DNA of 64,000 nucleotides from Hirudinaria manillensis (Eukaryota; Annelida; Clitellata; Hirudinida; Hirudinidae): the NCBI GenBank assembly GCA_034509925.1, contig CM067527.1, forward strand, positions 6,239,501-6,303,500. Reading direction: 5' to 3'. The position numbers and the translations under genes were made by a program. Numbering within the stretch: position 1 is the stretch's first letter; the number at the start of each line of letters is the position of its first letter. A model generated the notes under the pieces. The model worked only from the letters and a program-made list of their open reading frames with translations. It was not told the origin of the DNA and did no database searches. This document shows, in pieces, positions 47,674 to 58,666 of the stretch.

Positions 47674-48399
47674 CTAATTAGTTGCTTCAGGACATTGAGC
47701 AGCAATATGACCCAACTTATTACAAGTGTAGCACTTCTTTTCTGCCTGACGAGGTCTTCTTGACTGAGGGCATTCCCTCGCAAAGTGTCCCACTTCACCG
47801 CAATTGTAGCAATCCGCAGGTTCGGTTTTTCTCTCAGCACGTGGTCTCCTTGGTTGACTGGTCTTTGTAGGACAATCGGCAGACAAATGGCCAACCTCTC
47901 CGCATCCGAAGCATTTTTTATCCTCGACACTTTTCCTTTCTTCAGGGCAGTTGCGAGCCAGATGACCGCTCTTCTCGCAATTGTAGCATTCGAAAGATGG
48001 TCGCGAAACTGTTCTAGGTTTCCTCCTTTCCCTCGTCTGGGGCTTAGACGGACAGTCTCTGAATAAGTGGCTTGCATCTCCGCACGAAAAGCATCTTTTT
48101 TCTTCTATTTCCTCTGTCTCCAAAGTGCATTCGCGAGCGATATGGTCCGTTTCTCCACAATTGTAGCAACGTAAAACTGGCTTAGAGCTTCTTTTCCTTT
48201 CTATTCTTGGCTGACTTGGTTTAGAGGGACATTCATTGATCAAATGATCAGATAGTCCACAGCCGTAGCATTTTTTGGCCTCAAAAACCCTTTTCTCTTC
48301 TGTACAATCTCGAGCAAAATGTCCGTCCTTATTGCAGTTGTAGCATTTCTTCTGCTGTTTGCTAACCGACGTACTCGCTGCCATTTCTTTATCGCTCAT
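47674..48399 (-). CDS. CCHC zinc-knuckle protein, CNBP/GIS2-like, copy 6 (241 aa, eight knuckles)
   Basis: The longest member has eight knuckles: CYNCNKDGHFARDC, CYGCGLSDHLINEC, CYNCGETDHIAREC, CFSCGDASHLFRDC, CYNCEKSGHLARNC, CFGCGEVGHLSADC, CYNCGEVGHFAREC and CYTCNKLGHIAAQC. Knuckles 1 and 5-8 correspond in order to the five knuckles of the short copies, so the short form lacks knuckles 2-4. CNBP has seven. The N-terminus (MSDKEMAASTSVSKQQ) is distinct from the MEEV start of the others. It is intronless. It is the most upstream copy in transcription order and may be closest to the ancestral gene. Expected role: single-stranded nucleic acid binding in the cytoplasm or nucleus. I cannot tell whether it is the true CNBP orthologue. 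Confidence 0.87.
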   Translation of the reverse strand: MSDKEMAASTSVSKQQKKCYNCNKDGHFARDCTEEKRVFEAKKCYGCGLSDHLINECPSKPSQPRIERKRSSKPVLRCYNCGETDHIARECTLETEEIEEKRCFSCGDASHLFRDCPSKPQTRERRKPRTVSRPSFECYNCEKSGHLARNCPEERKSVEDKKCFGCGEVGHLSADCPTKTSQPRRPRAERKTEPADCYNCGEVGHFARECPQSRRPRQAEKKCYTCNKLGHIAAQCPEATN

Positions 48400-49070
48400 A
48401 ATTCACTGTTTTAGAAGATGTTTACTAGATAGAATAAAAACTATGTTCATTTGATGTGTAGAAAGTTCTTTAGCTGCAAATCAAAGATTAAAATATTAAA
48501 TCTAAGTAATATATTTTTACATTTTATTGTTTTTTATATTTATTGCATTTTTAAAAAATAAAATTAGTTTAGTCTAAATTATTCAGTCTAATGACTTAAT
48601 TAATAGAAAACTGAAGACATAAGCTGATTAAAGTTAAAAGATTATTTTCTTAAATAAATGTTTAAAAAATTATCAATTATCAATTTGATATATTTTAATC
48701 GCAAGAGGGAAAGCTTTCTCCAATGAAATGGCAGAATATTAGTAGTTCACACTTTACAAAAATTAAAAAGAATAGACATTTTATTAGCTGTCAATTTCTA
48801 TCAATATTCAATTCTGTAAATCTGACTGAATTTAATTCTGTAAAATATAAAAAACGTTGTCACTAGCAAAATGGCTGACGAATTTCATTGCCATATAGCA
48901 ATCTTAAAGCAATATTTAATGCATTAAGATTACAAATAGTTGATAATTTATAAGTTAACCTACTTTCTTATTCATGATAACTTTTTGAATACATCGTAAA
49001 CAATTTTTATTTTGTTTATTTTATCGCAAAATTTACTCAAAGTGGGGGAAAAAATCAAATTTTAATGAAT
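48400..49070. other. Spacer between zinc-knuckle copy 6 and the TSP1-EGF gene
   Basis: It holds the upstream region of copy 6 and the 3' UTR of the TSP1-EGF gene, whose minus-strand AATAAA (TTTATT on +) is at 49015-49020. AT-rich, nothing else seen. Confidence 0.55.
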
Positions 49071-52000
49071 TCATCGACTTTCGTCTTCTTTTGAGTCTCT
49101 CGGTCTCAAAGGAAAACGAATTTTCTTTAAATTGGCTGAAAATAATGTATTGTGTAGAATTAGAGATATTTATGCCAATCCAATGAGCTATAATTGACAG
49201 GCTTTATGAGTCACTGTAATTATGTAAAATTTAATTACTATTACTTACATTTGCAATTACACGCAAAGCAATAACCGATTTAAAATGTACCTATTACGAA
49301 ATATCACCATTCTAGTCTTGTAAATTTTATCCTTAATTCAACGGGCTTAAATTTTCTATAAATTAAACTTATGACAACAATGTTAAATACAAAAAAAAAA
49401 TTGAGCGCTGCATAATTCCAACATGGCCGACTTACGGACGCATTGCAAGATCTTTCTATCCCAGTAGTGGTTAGATTTATAGCAGAGGCAGTAATAACTA
49501 CCTGGAGCGTTGATGCAGAAACCATCGCAATGGTTTACTCCATCGCATTCATTTACGTCTGTTAATTTGAAAATTATAAAAAAAATTCACAAAAACAAGA
49601 CAAGAAAAAAAACATTATCTAACTTATGTGTTACAATCATTTCATTGTTTATTATCTGGATTTGTTTGATAGGCCAAACTTTAGAATGTTGTCTCGGATA
49701 TTTTCCCAACAAAATAATGAAAATCGGATCGCTTAACGAATTATTGCTGCAATGTTATTATATTTTTTAACATATATTTATATAACGTTAATATGATTCA
49801 TAATAATTTGTAATACTTTACAATAATGATTATTACTAGTGTTCTAAGAGCTAAGAGTTCTATGTTGCAATGTAAAATAATGATAAATACCAGAACAATT
49901 TCTTTCATCGATATCTAAAGTGTATCCAGAAGGACAAGAGCAAAAGTTTGCTTTCGATCTTTCGATGCAAAGGTGACTGCAACCTCCATTGCCCACGGAA
50001 CAATCAGGACCATTTCCAGCTGAAGGATTCGTTATAATATAAATTGTAACAATTTAAAAATTAATTAATTAATTAATCACAAATCAGTGTGAAAGGAATT
50101 CTTATTAATATAGCTACCATTTGCAATGTTTTGAAAGTGATACATATTATAAGATAACTTTTATTACTAAATATTTATTAATTGTAAGCGTCGTTAATTT
50201 TAGTAACAATTAACAATTACTAACGACAGTCTATTAAGAAGCAGGTGATCTTTTCTAATGATGGTCCTGAGCAGTTCTTTTGAAGTATTGAATTCCCAGG
50301 TTCCATGCACTCTCTCGACCTCGTCTGGGTTCCATTGCCGCAAGAGGTACTACAACTCGTGTAGTTGGACCATTCGCTCCAGAAAATTGCTTCAAATATT
50401 ATAGTTATTATTAAATTTTAAACAAGATTAGTGTTCCAAGTGTTGGGATAATTTCGAGAAGCCTTAACTTGGTATTGGTTATGTAAATAAATAAGTATCG
50501 TTCTATTACTGCACTCTTAAATTAATTCCTAACTTGAAAAGTATTAAAAAATAATTAGCTACACGAATAACTTACCGACACACCCACGTAACTAAATATT
50601 TAAACCAACCAATTAATAAATGCTCACGACAGTCCATGAGGAAGCAGCTGATCTCTTCAAACGATGGTCCTGTGCAATTACTTTGAAGTGTTGAATTTAG
50701 GTGGACCATACACTGCCTCGACTTCGTTTGAGTTCCATTGCCGCAAGAGACACTGCAACTCGTGTAGTTGGACCATTCGCTCCAAGAAACTGGATATAAA
50801 GTGGATTATAAATTGGCAATTAGTGCTATTATTACCATGGACATTTTATGATCTTTCCTCTCGATTTCCTGTTGAAGCTGTCACCATCAACACCGCCAAA
50901 TCACTTGCTTCCACTACAAAAGAATCTAAGCTCACCACAATCTCTAGAATAGCATCGCCTTGTCTCCGTCTCAGATCCGTTACAGAAAGATCCATTGTTG
51001 GCAGGAAGCGGATTGTTGCACGACCTTACTCTGATCTGCTCACCTTCTCCGCAGAAAGGGTGGCACTCGGTAAAATTGGACCATTCGCCCCACTGGCCGT
51101 TGATGGCTTTGAGGTCAGCAGGAGTGGTGATTTGATATGTTTGTGAGAATGTCAGTTGATCTGGAAATATTAATTAATTTGAAACATCATATTTGTTGAA
51201 AAACAATTTAATGGTTAATTACATTAAAAAATACAAATAGCTAGATGTTTCCCTATCGTTGAGTTCACAGCCCTCAAGAAATGCCAGTTCGTCGATACAC
51301 ATTTTCGCAGAAAAAATTCTTTAGGCAGGAAAAGAGTCGCGAAAATAAATTTCATTAAACCTTAAACATTAAACATTTAATAACTAACCAACTATTCAAT
51401 AAATACGAATAAATTAATTCGTCAAAATTGATTACAACTCTGATTTTAGCTAACCATAATAGCTACCCATAATAATAATTAGTTAAACCCTAACCCTAAT
51501 AATAGTATTCGATATCGATTCTTTCCATTAATCACTAACCACACTCTTGATTATAACACTTCTCGGTCTCAATATCTTTGCCGGTGCAGTTGAGGCCATT
51601 TGAACATAGCCTGTGTCTCGTTTTGAGCCCCGTGCCGCAAGTTACGCTGCACCGCCCGAAAGTTGACCATTCTTCCCAAGAGAAGGTTCCTGAAGTCATT
51701 ATAATCGATCAAATTGTTAATTTATGATATTATTTAGGTAATTATACTATGTACTAATTCAAAGTTTCCGGTAGTTTAATAAACTTAGAAATGGATTTAA
51801 ACATACACAAATAAGCACAAGTAAAGATATTATTCAATGTTATCGCAACTAGTCATTTATTTATTTATGCATAATCCTGGGCCAATTAAATACTTATACC
51901 ATTTTCAGTCCGACAAGGTTCCAGACATTCAATGATCTCCTTTGACAATCCTTCGCAGGTTGCTTTTTCAAATCCATCGTCAGACGCCCCAAGGCATGTC

Positions 52001-52803
52001 CTGTACCTTTCCTTGACTCCCTTATCGTCGCAGGCGGCGCTGCAATTGCTCCAAGCTGACCAGTCGTTCCATTCACCTAACAGCAAAGATGAAAGAATCG
52101 AGAAACATTCCTAAAAGTCATACACTTCTAAAATAACCCTCGTCGTAATATTCATCCTGGTCGTCATCGTAGACCTGTTGACATGGCCCCAGATTGCACG
52201 TTTGCACCTCATTGCCAGGACCAAAACACGGACCTCCGTTGCACAACCTCCACCTGGTCTTGGTTCCATCACCGCAAGTCACGCTGCAGGGTCCAAATGC
52301 TTCCCAACTACTCCATCTTGACTCTACTGTTCTCGACACAAGAACTAAAATATTGTTAGGAGTTTATTTATATTTCAAATTTAGCTGCTAAAATATGGCT
52401 CCCAAATATGGCCGAATAAGATCTCATAGCTTAGATAATAGTAAATAAATAATCAGCAAAAACATTAACAATTTCTCATAAAGTTTTTTATTCGTAGATG
52501 ATGGTAAAACAAAGATGGGAACCTTCAAATATCAAGATGGCCGTTGTCAAAACTAGAAATGATTTCACAGGAATGATCCCAGGATTCATAATGAAAATTT
52601 AAAATTCAAATTTAAGCTCCAGCGAAAAATATATTACGTCTTTCTGGTTATGGTGAATGTTGTTAACCTAGGAGAATTAACAGCAGAGGGACGCAGTAGA
52701 CTCTGTCCGCCCATTTCGTGTCAAAACGATTCTGAACGAAGCGAGATTTATGAATTAATTTTTGATAACCAAGACTAAGCAATTCACACGGTAAATTCCC
52801 CAT
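49071..52803 (-). CDS. Secreted protein with six thrombospondin type-1 and two EGF domains (10 exons, 511 aa)
   Basis: Exons in transcript order: 52668-52803, 52138-52344, 51900-52076, 51543-51689, 50936-51160, 50628-50789, 50225-50389, 49891-50019, 49436-49558, 49071-49135. All introns are phase 1 and the frame closes. Residues about 46-406 hold six TSP1 repeats, one per exon, each with the WxxWxxW/C and CSxTCGxG core (for example WSEWSNYTSCSTSCGNG and FGPCSVTCGDGTKTRWR). Then come an LDLR-type EGF (GGCSHLCI...FCSCPSGYTLD) and a second EGF (NECDGVNHCDGFCINAPGSY), ending in a short charged tail (RPRDSKEDESR). Exon 1 has a hydrophobic run (VYCVPLLLILLVLV across the junction) that would serve as signal peptide, but about 32 polar residues precede it, so the true start may differ. 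TSP1-EGF proteins act in extracellular matrix and cell guidance; the partner here is unknown. TSP1 repeats 5 and 6 are very alike, a recent exon duplication. Confidence 0.85.
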
Positions 52804-53467
52804 TTAAATAATGGCAGGCTCGACTAGATGCAACTAATTCATTAAAAATAATAGCAAATTAAGTAAACTCAAAATTTCTTGACCACCTTCTGAAAAAACA
52901 ACATTTTTTTTAAAAACAAGAACTCTATGCAGAATCGTATTCCATATCCAAAGGTCCCCTGCGGCAAATGAATCTCACATTCTTTGCACATATATAAAGG
53001 TCAATCAATGCCTTTCGATTAAAGTATTAAAGCAAAAACTATTTCAAATGCCAACCACTGGGAGCCAGAATTAAAAATAAGTCCACAATGACATAAGAAT
53101 ACGGGAAACAACAATCTCCACTTCCGTGGAATAAGGAATCCTTATTAATTCCAGGAAGGACAGGAAGTGTAAAGTCAGTCTTAAGCTTCACTTGAAGCTT
53201 TTAAATAACTTTTAAACGAGTTAAGTCAACGAGACAACTTTATTCAAACACACTAAACAAAGATTGCGGAATTTTCTAAGGCACTCTTAAAATAATTTAA
53301 TACATATTTCTCAATCGTATTATTGAATACAAAAGTGACTATAGATTGATAAACACAGGAAAACAGGAGCTTAAAAACACTGAAAACACAGCATCCTGTG
53401 GCTTTCCTCCCAAGGCAGAGGCATTGCAAGAGTTCACATGTAATCATCTTCATCTTCACCATCATCA
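52804..53467. other. Spacer between the TSP1-EGF gene and NPAT
   Basis: It holds the 5' region of the TSP1-EGF gene and the NPAT 3' UTR. A minus-strand AATAAA (TTTATT on +) at 53239-53244 lies about 225 bases past the NPAT stop. No exon was recognised. Confidence 0.5.
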
Positions 53468-56400
53468 TCACCTTTGATGGATCTTTGCTAGGAAGGTTTC
53501 TATGTCCATAGATTTTAGATCTTTTCTCTAGGGATTTAAGGTAAAAAATAATAATTTATTATGAAATGCAAAATAGAGGCTGTAAATTATCAGAAAAGAA
53601 CTCAAATAATTTCATTGAGGAATTACGACAACAATGAAGACTATGTTGACATAGCAACAGGTGATATTTTAATAATTTTCAGGTGATAATAAAAAGTCTA
53701 ACTGGACGCATTGACTCAAGACTATGACATTGGATTACAATTTTAATAAATAGAAATTAAAAAAAATATTAACAATATTATTAAATAGAAAACCCTCTCA
53801 AGAAACTGACCTTTCTCTTTGGTGGTGGAGGCTGCTGAGTTTCATCCCTCAGCCTCTTGAGGGGAGTTGATGAGGGACAGGAAAGAGGGGAATTGGAATA
53901 TTCTGGACTGCCTGTGGGTCAAGAGATTAGCAAAAGCATTATTATCATTATAAGTCATCTTAAACTATTTTATCAGCATATGACAGATAAGAATTTATAA
54001 TGGCATTGTTGATGACTGTGGTGTTGACAATAATTTGATCAACACAAATTATAGTACAAGTTTATCGGTCGGAATGCTTTTGTAAGCATGTGTGCCTAAA
54101 TAATTGGCCACATTGGTACTTGTGCCAAAAGAATGTAGATGTGCCATCGCAAGTCATTTGATGCAACAACATTACGATGATGCCAAAAGGCTTGCATAAT
54201 ATTCTAATTATGTTGATTTAATCCCATAATAATCTTTTAAATTCATAATATTTTCAATATCTTCTCCTACTATAATTTCTGCAATAGTCAGTCATAAAAA
54301 AACCATTGACAATCGTGAAAAGGTAGCCGATAATTATCATTTATGAAAAATTAATCACTACTGGAATTAACTTGCAACACCAATGATATCAACGTCATAT
54401 TGACATTTCATCTATGTGGTTCATTATAATAAAATTGTAATGATAACCATACCAATTAGCCTCGAAGATGAAACGACTTGGGAGGAGATTTCAGGTTCTG
54501 GTGCGGTAAATGGGGCATCTAATGTCCTGCTGTCTTCGGCAAAATTAACGATTTCGGCTATGTGGCGGAAACTGAACCGTGAACTTTCGGAAAAGTCGTC
54601 TTTGTCCAGGTTGGCACCGATGGCTTCTGATAATCTTTTCTCAGAGGAGGAAGAAATGCCATTATTGGTGTTGTCGGTGGGTTTTCTTGGGACGCATCCT
54701 AGGATGTTCTCCTCTAAGGACTGCGAGACAATCTGCTCTCTTTGATGTTCTGCAATAAATCTTTGCGAGAGTTTCCTGAACTTCAAACTTCTGTCTGATG
54801 ATGAGTTTGAAGTTTGAGTCTGGCAAATCTGCGGTGCACCAATACCGGGCAGAGCCTCCGAGGCCTGGAATCGTACGATCGGGGCGGATTCGAGAGAATT
54901 AAACCTCATGGATGGAAAAGAGAATTCTTCAACCAGTGTTGAAGGTGGAATGGTGATTCCTTGGAAGTCTTGAGACCGAAAGATGTCAGGGGACGAGCTG
55001 TGAATGACCATAGAGCTGTCGTGGTCAAAGTTCATCGGGGCCGAATTATGCTCCTCGAGACTGACCAGGGAGGTGGAGTTGTGGAGAGGTGGGCCGATCC
55101 CATCTGACGTTGTCTCCTCGATTTCGGAGGGAAGAAGGGTGGAGTCGAACTTTGCAAAGTACTCGGCCATATTCGTCTGCCCCTCTGGAGGTTCGTGACC
55201 CTTCTGATGATCAGCCTCTGGAGGGTGCTGGACGTCTGCTTGTGAATAAGGAACATTTTGCAGGAAGACATGCAAAGGCCTCTGCTCTTCTGTCTCTGAA
55301 TTTATGACAAGTGGCACAGAGCTCAGAGATCTGGGCAGGTCAATGTCATCGACAGGGGCTTCTGTATTCACCTGATTCATTTCAACTGGATTGCTGGCTG
55401 AAATGGGTAGTTTCTGAGGAGCGATTTGCATGTCGAGGGAAGAAATTGGGGATTTGGGGAGGAGCACAGGACCACCCAAGTTGCCCTGGGCTTTGTTGTT
55501 GTTACCATCTGCAGATGTTTGGCTGTCTTCATATTCTTCTACAGGGTCTGATGCTTGCACTGGATTGATGGCCACATAATCTTCTATGACATTTTGCCTA
55601 GTTCTGACCATACTCACCCTCTCATTCCTAACATTTCTCATGGCATTGCTTGTCACATCATTGCTGCAGTTATTTCCATTGACGACAACATCTTTCTTAT
55701 TGTTGGGTTTATCTGCATTTTTTATCATGTTTTGATTAGAATCTTTTTGATCGAGCATTTTCTGCTTAGTTCTTCTGGTCTGGTGGCCTGCAGAGTGTCT
55801 TCCAGAAAATGCAAGGAGATGGGGGGCGAGGTGTTGGCCAATGGATGGAGTGGCAACCACTAATGCTTTTAGCTGCTTTTCCATGTTTCCAGCTATCTCA
55901 ACCAGCTCCGAGAGTGGATTTACGACGGTAGGAGTTGTGCAGGAAGAAGCTGTAAAATTCAGAAAAGGATGGCATGAAAAAATAAAGGAAATGGGGTTTC
56001 AGATTGGCCTAATCCAAAGTCAAACAGAGCAACCAATTTTTAATAATGTTTGATGATTAACAGTAGCATTTGTAATTAACTTGAATTTAATCTAAATAAG
56101 CTTAACTCATTACAACTTATTTACTTGATAAAAACATGTAATTGTTAAGGTATTCTTAACAATATAATTGATAAAGCATCAATAGAAAACTTATGCAATA
56201 ATATGCATATCATCACAAAGAGGATAGTTTGATCATGAAAATTACTCACTAGAGATTGTATTTGCAGATGGAGTTTTAAATGGATCAGTGTTGTCTAAAC
56301 CATTGCTTCTGGAATTATTGCTGCATGATTGTCTCATCCTTCCAAATTCATTGATCAACTTTTTTAGGCTGAGTTCACCAACATCAGTTGGAAATTTCCT

Positions 56401-57192
56401 CCCCAGGCCTAGCATCCGGTTGTATTCCGCTAAGTGGATGCACTCTGACAGAAAGCACTTCATTGTCTCTAAACAGCTTTCTTCCTTCAGGTAACCTGAT
56501 TAAATGAGATTGATGTTCAATGATCGAGAAAGTTTTATAAAAGTTGTTTAAGATTAATTGATAAAGACATAAGTATTTTATTTTTGCACAAGTTCCTGGA
56601 TAGATTTGATTATGACATGTGACAAAGCTTTGGCTATAAGTGGATCTCCACCCAGTTTGTGCTGTTAGCTATTTATATATTGGACATTTAATGTTGTTTT
56701 GCTTGCAGTGGCTTAAAGTTATCCTAAGTCTATAAATTTTTTTGTAGGTCTTCAATTAGCAAGTGGTTTTTATGTTATAAAACTGTAGCAAAAACACACT
56801 TGCATAGTTATTTGAAGATATAACCATAAAACAACATGATACCTTATTAGAAAAGTTATCATCATTTGTAATAATGGCAGAATTGCCTAAGATGGATTAA
56901 ACAATGTCATTTCCACGGTTAACCAATGGTTATGTTTGAATACTTTGAAAATACACTTAAAATAAAATAGTTCCATTTTTTTTAAAATTCGAATTAAATT
57001 CAAAGTATGTATCATATTATCCTTGAATGACCAAAAATCAGGCTGAAGAAGACAATCATTGTGTCGGTATATTAATGCAACGATGCAAGTAAATTACACA
57101 ATGTGTATCTTGTAGATCAGAGTTTTTCATTTAAATCCTCAAATTACCTAAAACCAGTCGGGCAATTTCCGATGGCATAAACATCTCCATTG
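53468..57192 (-). CDS. NPAT: NPAT-like LisH protein, histone gene transcription co-activator (5 exons, 648 aa)
   Basis: Exons: 57150-57192, 56250-56495, 54453-55949, 53811-53911, 53468-53527, with consistent phases. The N-terminus, MPSEIARLVLGYLKEESCLE across the first junction, is a LisH motif matching the start of human NPAT, which also opens with PS-x-ARLVLGYL. The next segment (SECIHLAEYNRMLG ... LSLKKLINEF) fits the conserved region behind it. NPAT is a CDK2-cyclin E substrate that gathers at histone locus bodies and switches on histone genes in S phase. The large third exon (about residues 97-595) is low-complexity, Ser/Thr/Pro/Asn-rich with scattered SP/TP sites, as in NPAT. Exon 4 ends in a basic stretch (PPPPKRK, continuing into RKD) that looks like a nuclear localisation signal. 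The end (KSMDIETFLAKIHQR) is short and helical. It is less than half the human length (about 1,430 residues). The ORF end of exon 3 without splicing would be a read-through artefact. Confidence 0.8.
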
Positions 57193-58666
57193 CGCTTTAT
57201 TTTAAAGTTTAATCCAACATCGGGCGAGAGTAACGAACGACAAAACAAACAAAATATTTCCTAATTGGCGCCTGCTTTATCCAATCTCATATGTTAAAAG
57301 TGAATCTGTAAAAACAATAGTTAACTATCAATAAGCGATAAGCTGTCAAATAAAATAATCATAAATAGCTTATAAAGTTTTAAATTCTTATAATATAATC
57401 ACAGTTAATCTTTGCATGTATTCGGATCACACGTGAATATTCGAAAGCATTCATGTTAGCGACACATATACCCAACAAAGGGCCGCTTTAATTCCTACTA
57501 TAGCTTATTCTATCAATTGGCTAAACTAAACAAACGATTTTTGGAGCGTGAACACCCCGCCGGCATTTTTTTGTTCGAGTAGCCCATTACCGCTAACCCT
57601 CCTCATCTTGAAATTAATGTTACAAATAAAGTTATCAAGAAACGTCCCATCTAAATAAAATGTTTTCATGGATCGTAAAGATCGTGGTGGCAGTCAACTA
57701 AATCCCCTGGAAACGTAAACTTCTTATTCTTCGCATAAAATATCGCCAAAACAATTCGCAAATTCTGAAAATTCGGGGCCTTTAGCTAACAAATGGAACG
57801 TAATCGAGTTCTTAATTATTCATAATAATCCAGTGAAAAACATGTACATCGTTCGCCGCCATCATTAATGAAACTATAAATATGTGAATAATAAATAAGA
57901 ATTTAGACAATTACATAGCTGCAACAAGGATTGTGGAATTGCCAATCATGTATGTGCACAAATACAAGATCAATTTAAGCAACAGAATGTTGGAAACACT
58001 GGTCAAAATGCTAATGTCGATAACAAAGATAAGATGAATACAAAATAATTGCGGTTAACAACTAATGATGTTAATAATAATAATAATAATAACAACAATA
58101 ATGATAATAATAACAACAACAATAGTGGTAACAACAATAATAATGATAATTAATAACAACACTGCAAATTTGATAAGACATTGTCATCATAAATACAGGT
58201 TCATACAGAAGGAGGGATCACAATTACTAAAAAAATTTGTATAAAAAATATTGGAATGAAACAGAATGCCACGAAGACTCAAAGAAGGACTTTCCGAAAG
58301 GCACCGATTGCCCACGAATCACGAACGCAACGCAAACAAAATTAGAGCCATTAAATTTAAATGGAAATATTAAAAAAATAAATAAAACAACTTCAGTGCT
58401 CCGCGGGGAGGACGTCTTAAGCTCTTCTGCGATCCATTTCCGACGAAAATCGTTCACTCGCGGGAAAGGCACGGCACACGAAACGAGTCGGCTTCGATCC
58501 CACCATTTTCTCCCCGGTCTGTCGATCATCAAAAATGGTGAAGTATTTTCAAGCCAAGGAAAAGAAGATTGCCAGAGAGTACGGAAACATTTCCGAATCT
58601 TCAAGACAAAGAGACAAAGCCCTTACTGAACTACCCTAATCCCACCTCCCCCTTCGGATCACGGGA
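57193..58666. other. NPAT upstream region and 3' flank of the RhoGAP gene
   Basis: It contains the NPAT promoter side (no TATA box that I would defend), AAT/AAC triplet runs at about 58073-58156, and a GC-richer block at 58400-58660. That block is most simply the 3' UTR of the minus-strand RhoGAP gene. The 130-codon plus-strand frame in that block has no family resemblance. Confidence 0.5.

Noticed and set aside
58237-58629. 130-codon plus-strand frame and 125-codon minus-strand frame
   Set aside because: Neither resembles a known family and neither has splice or start support. The block is most simply the 3' UTR of the RhoGAP gene.
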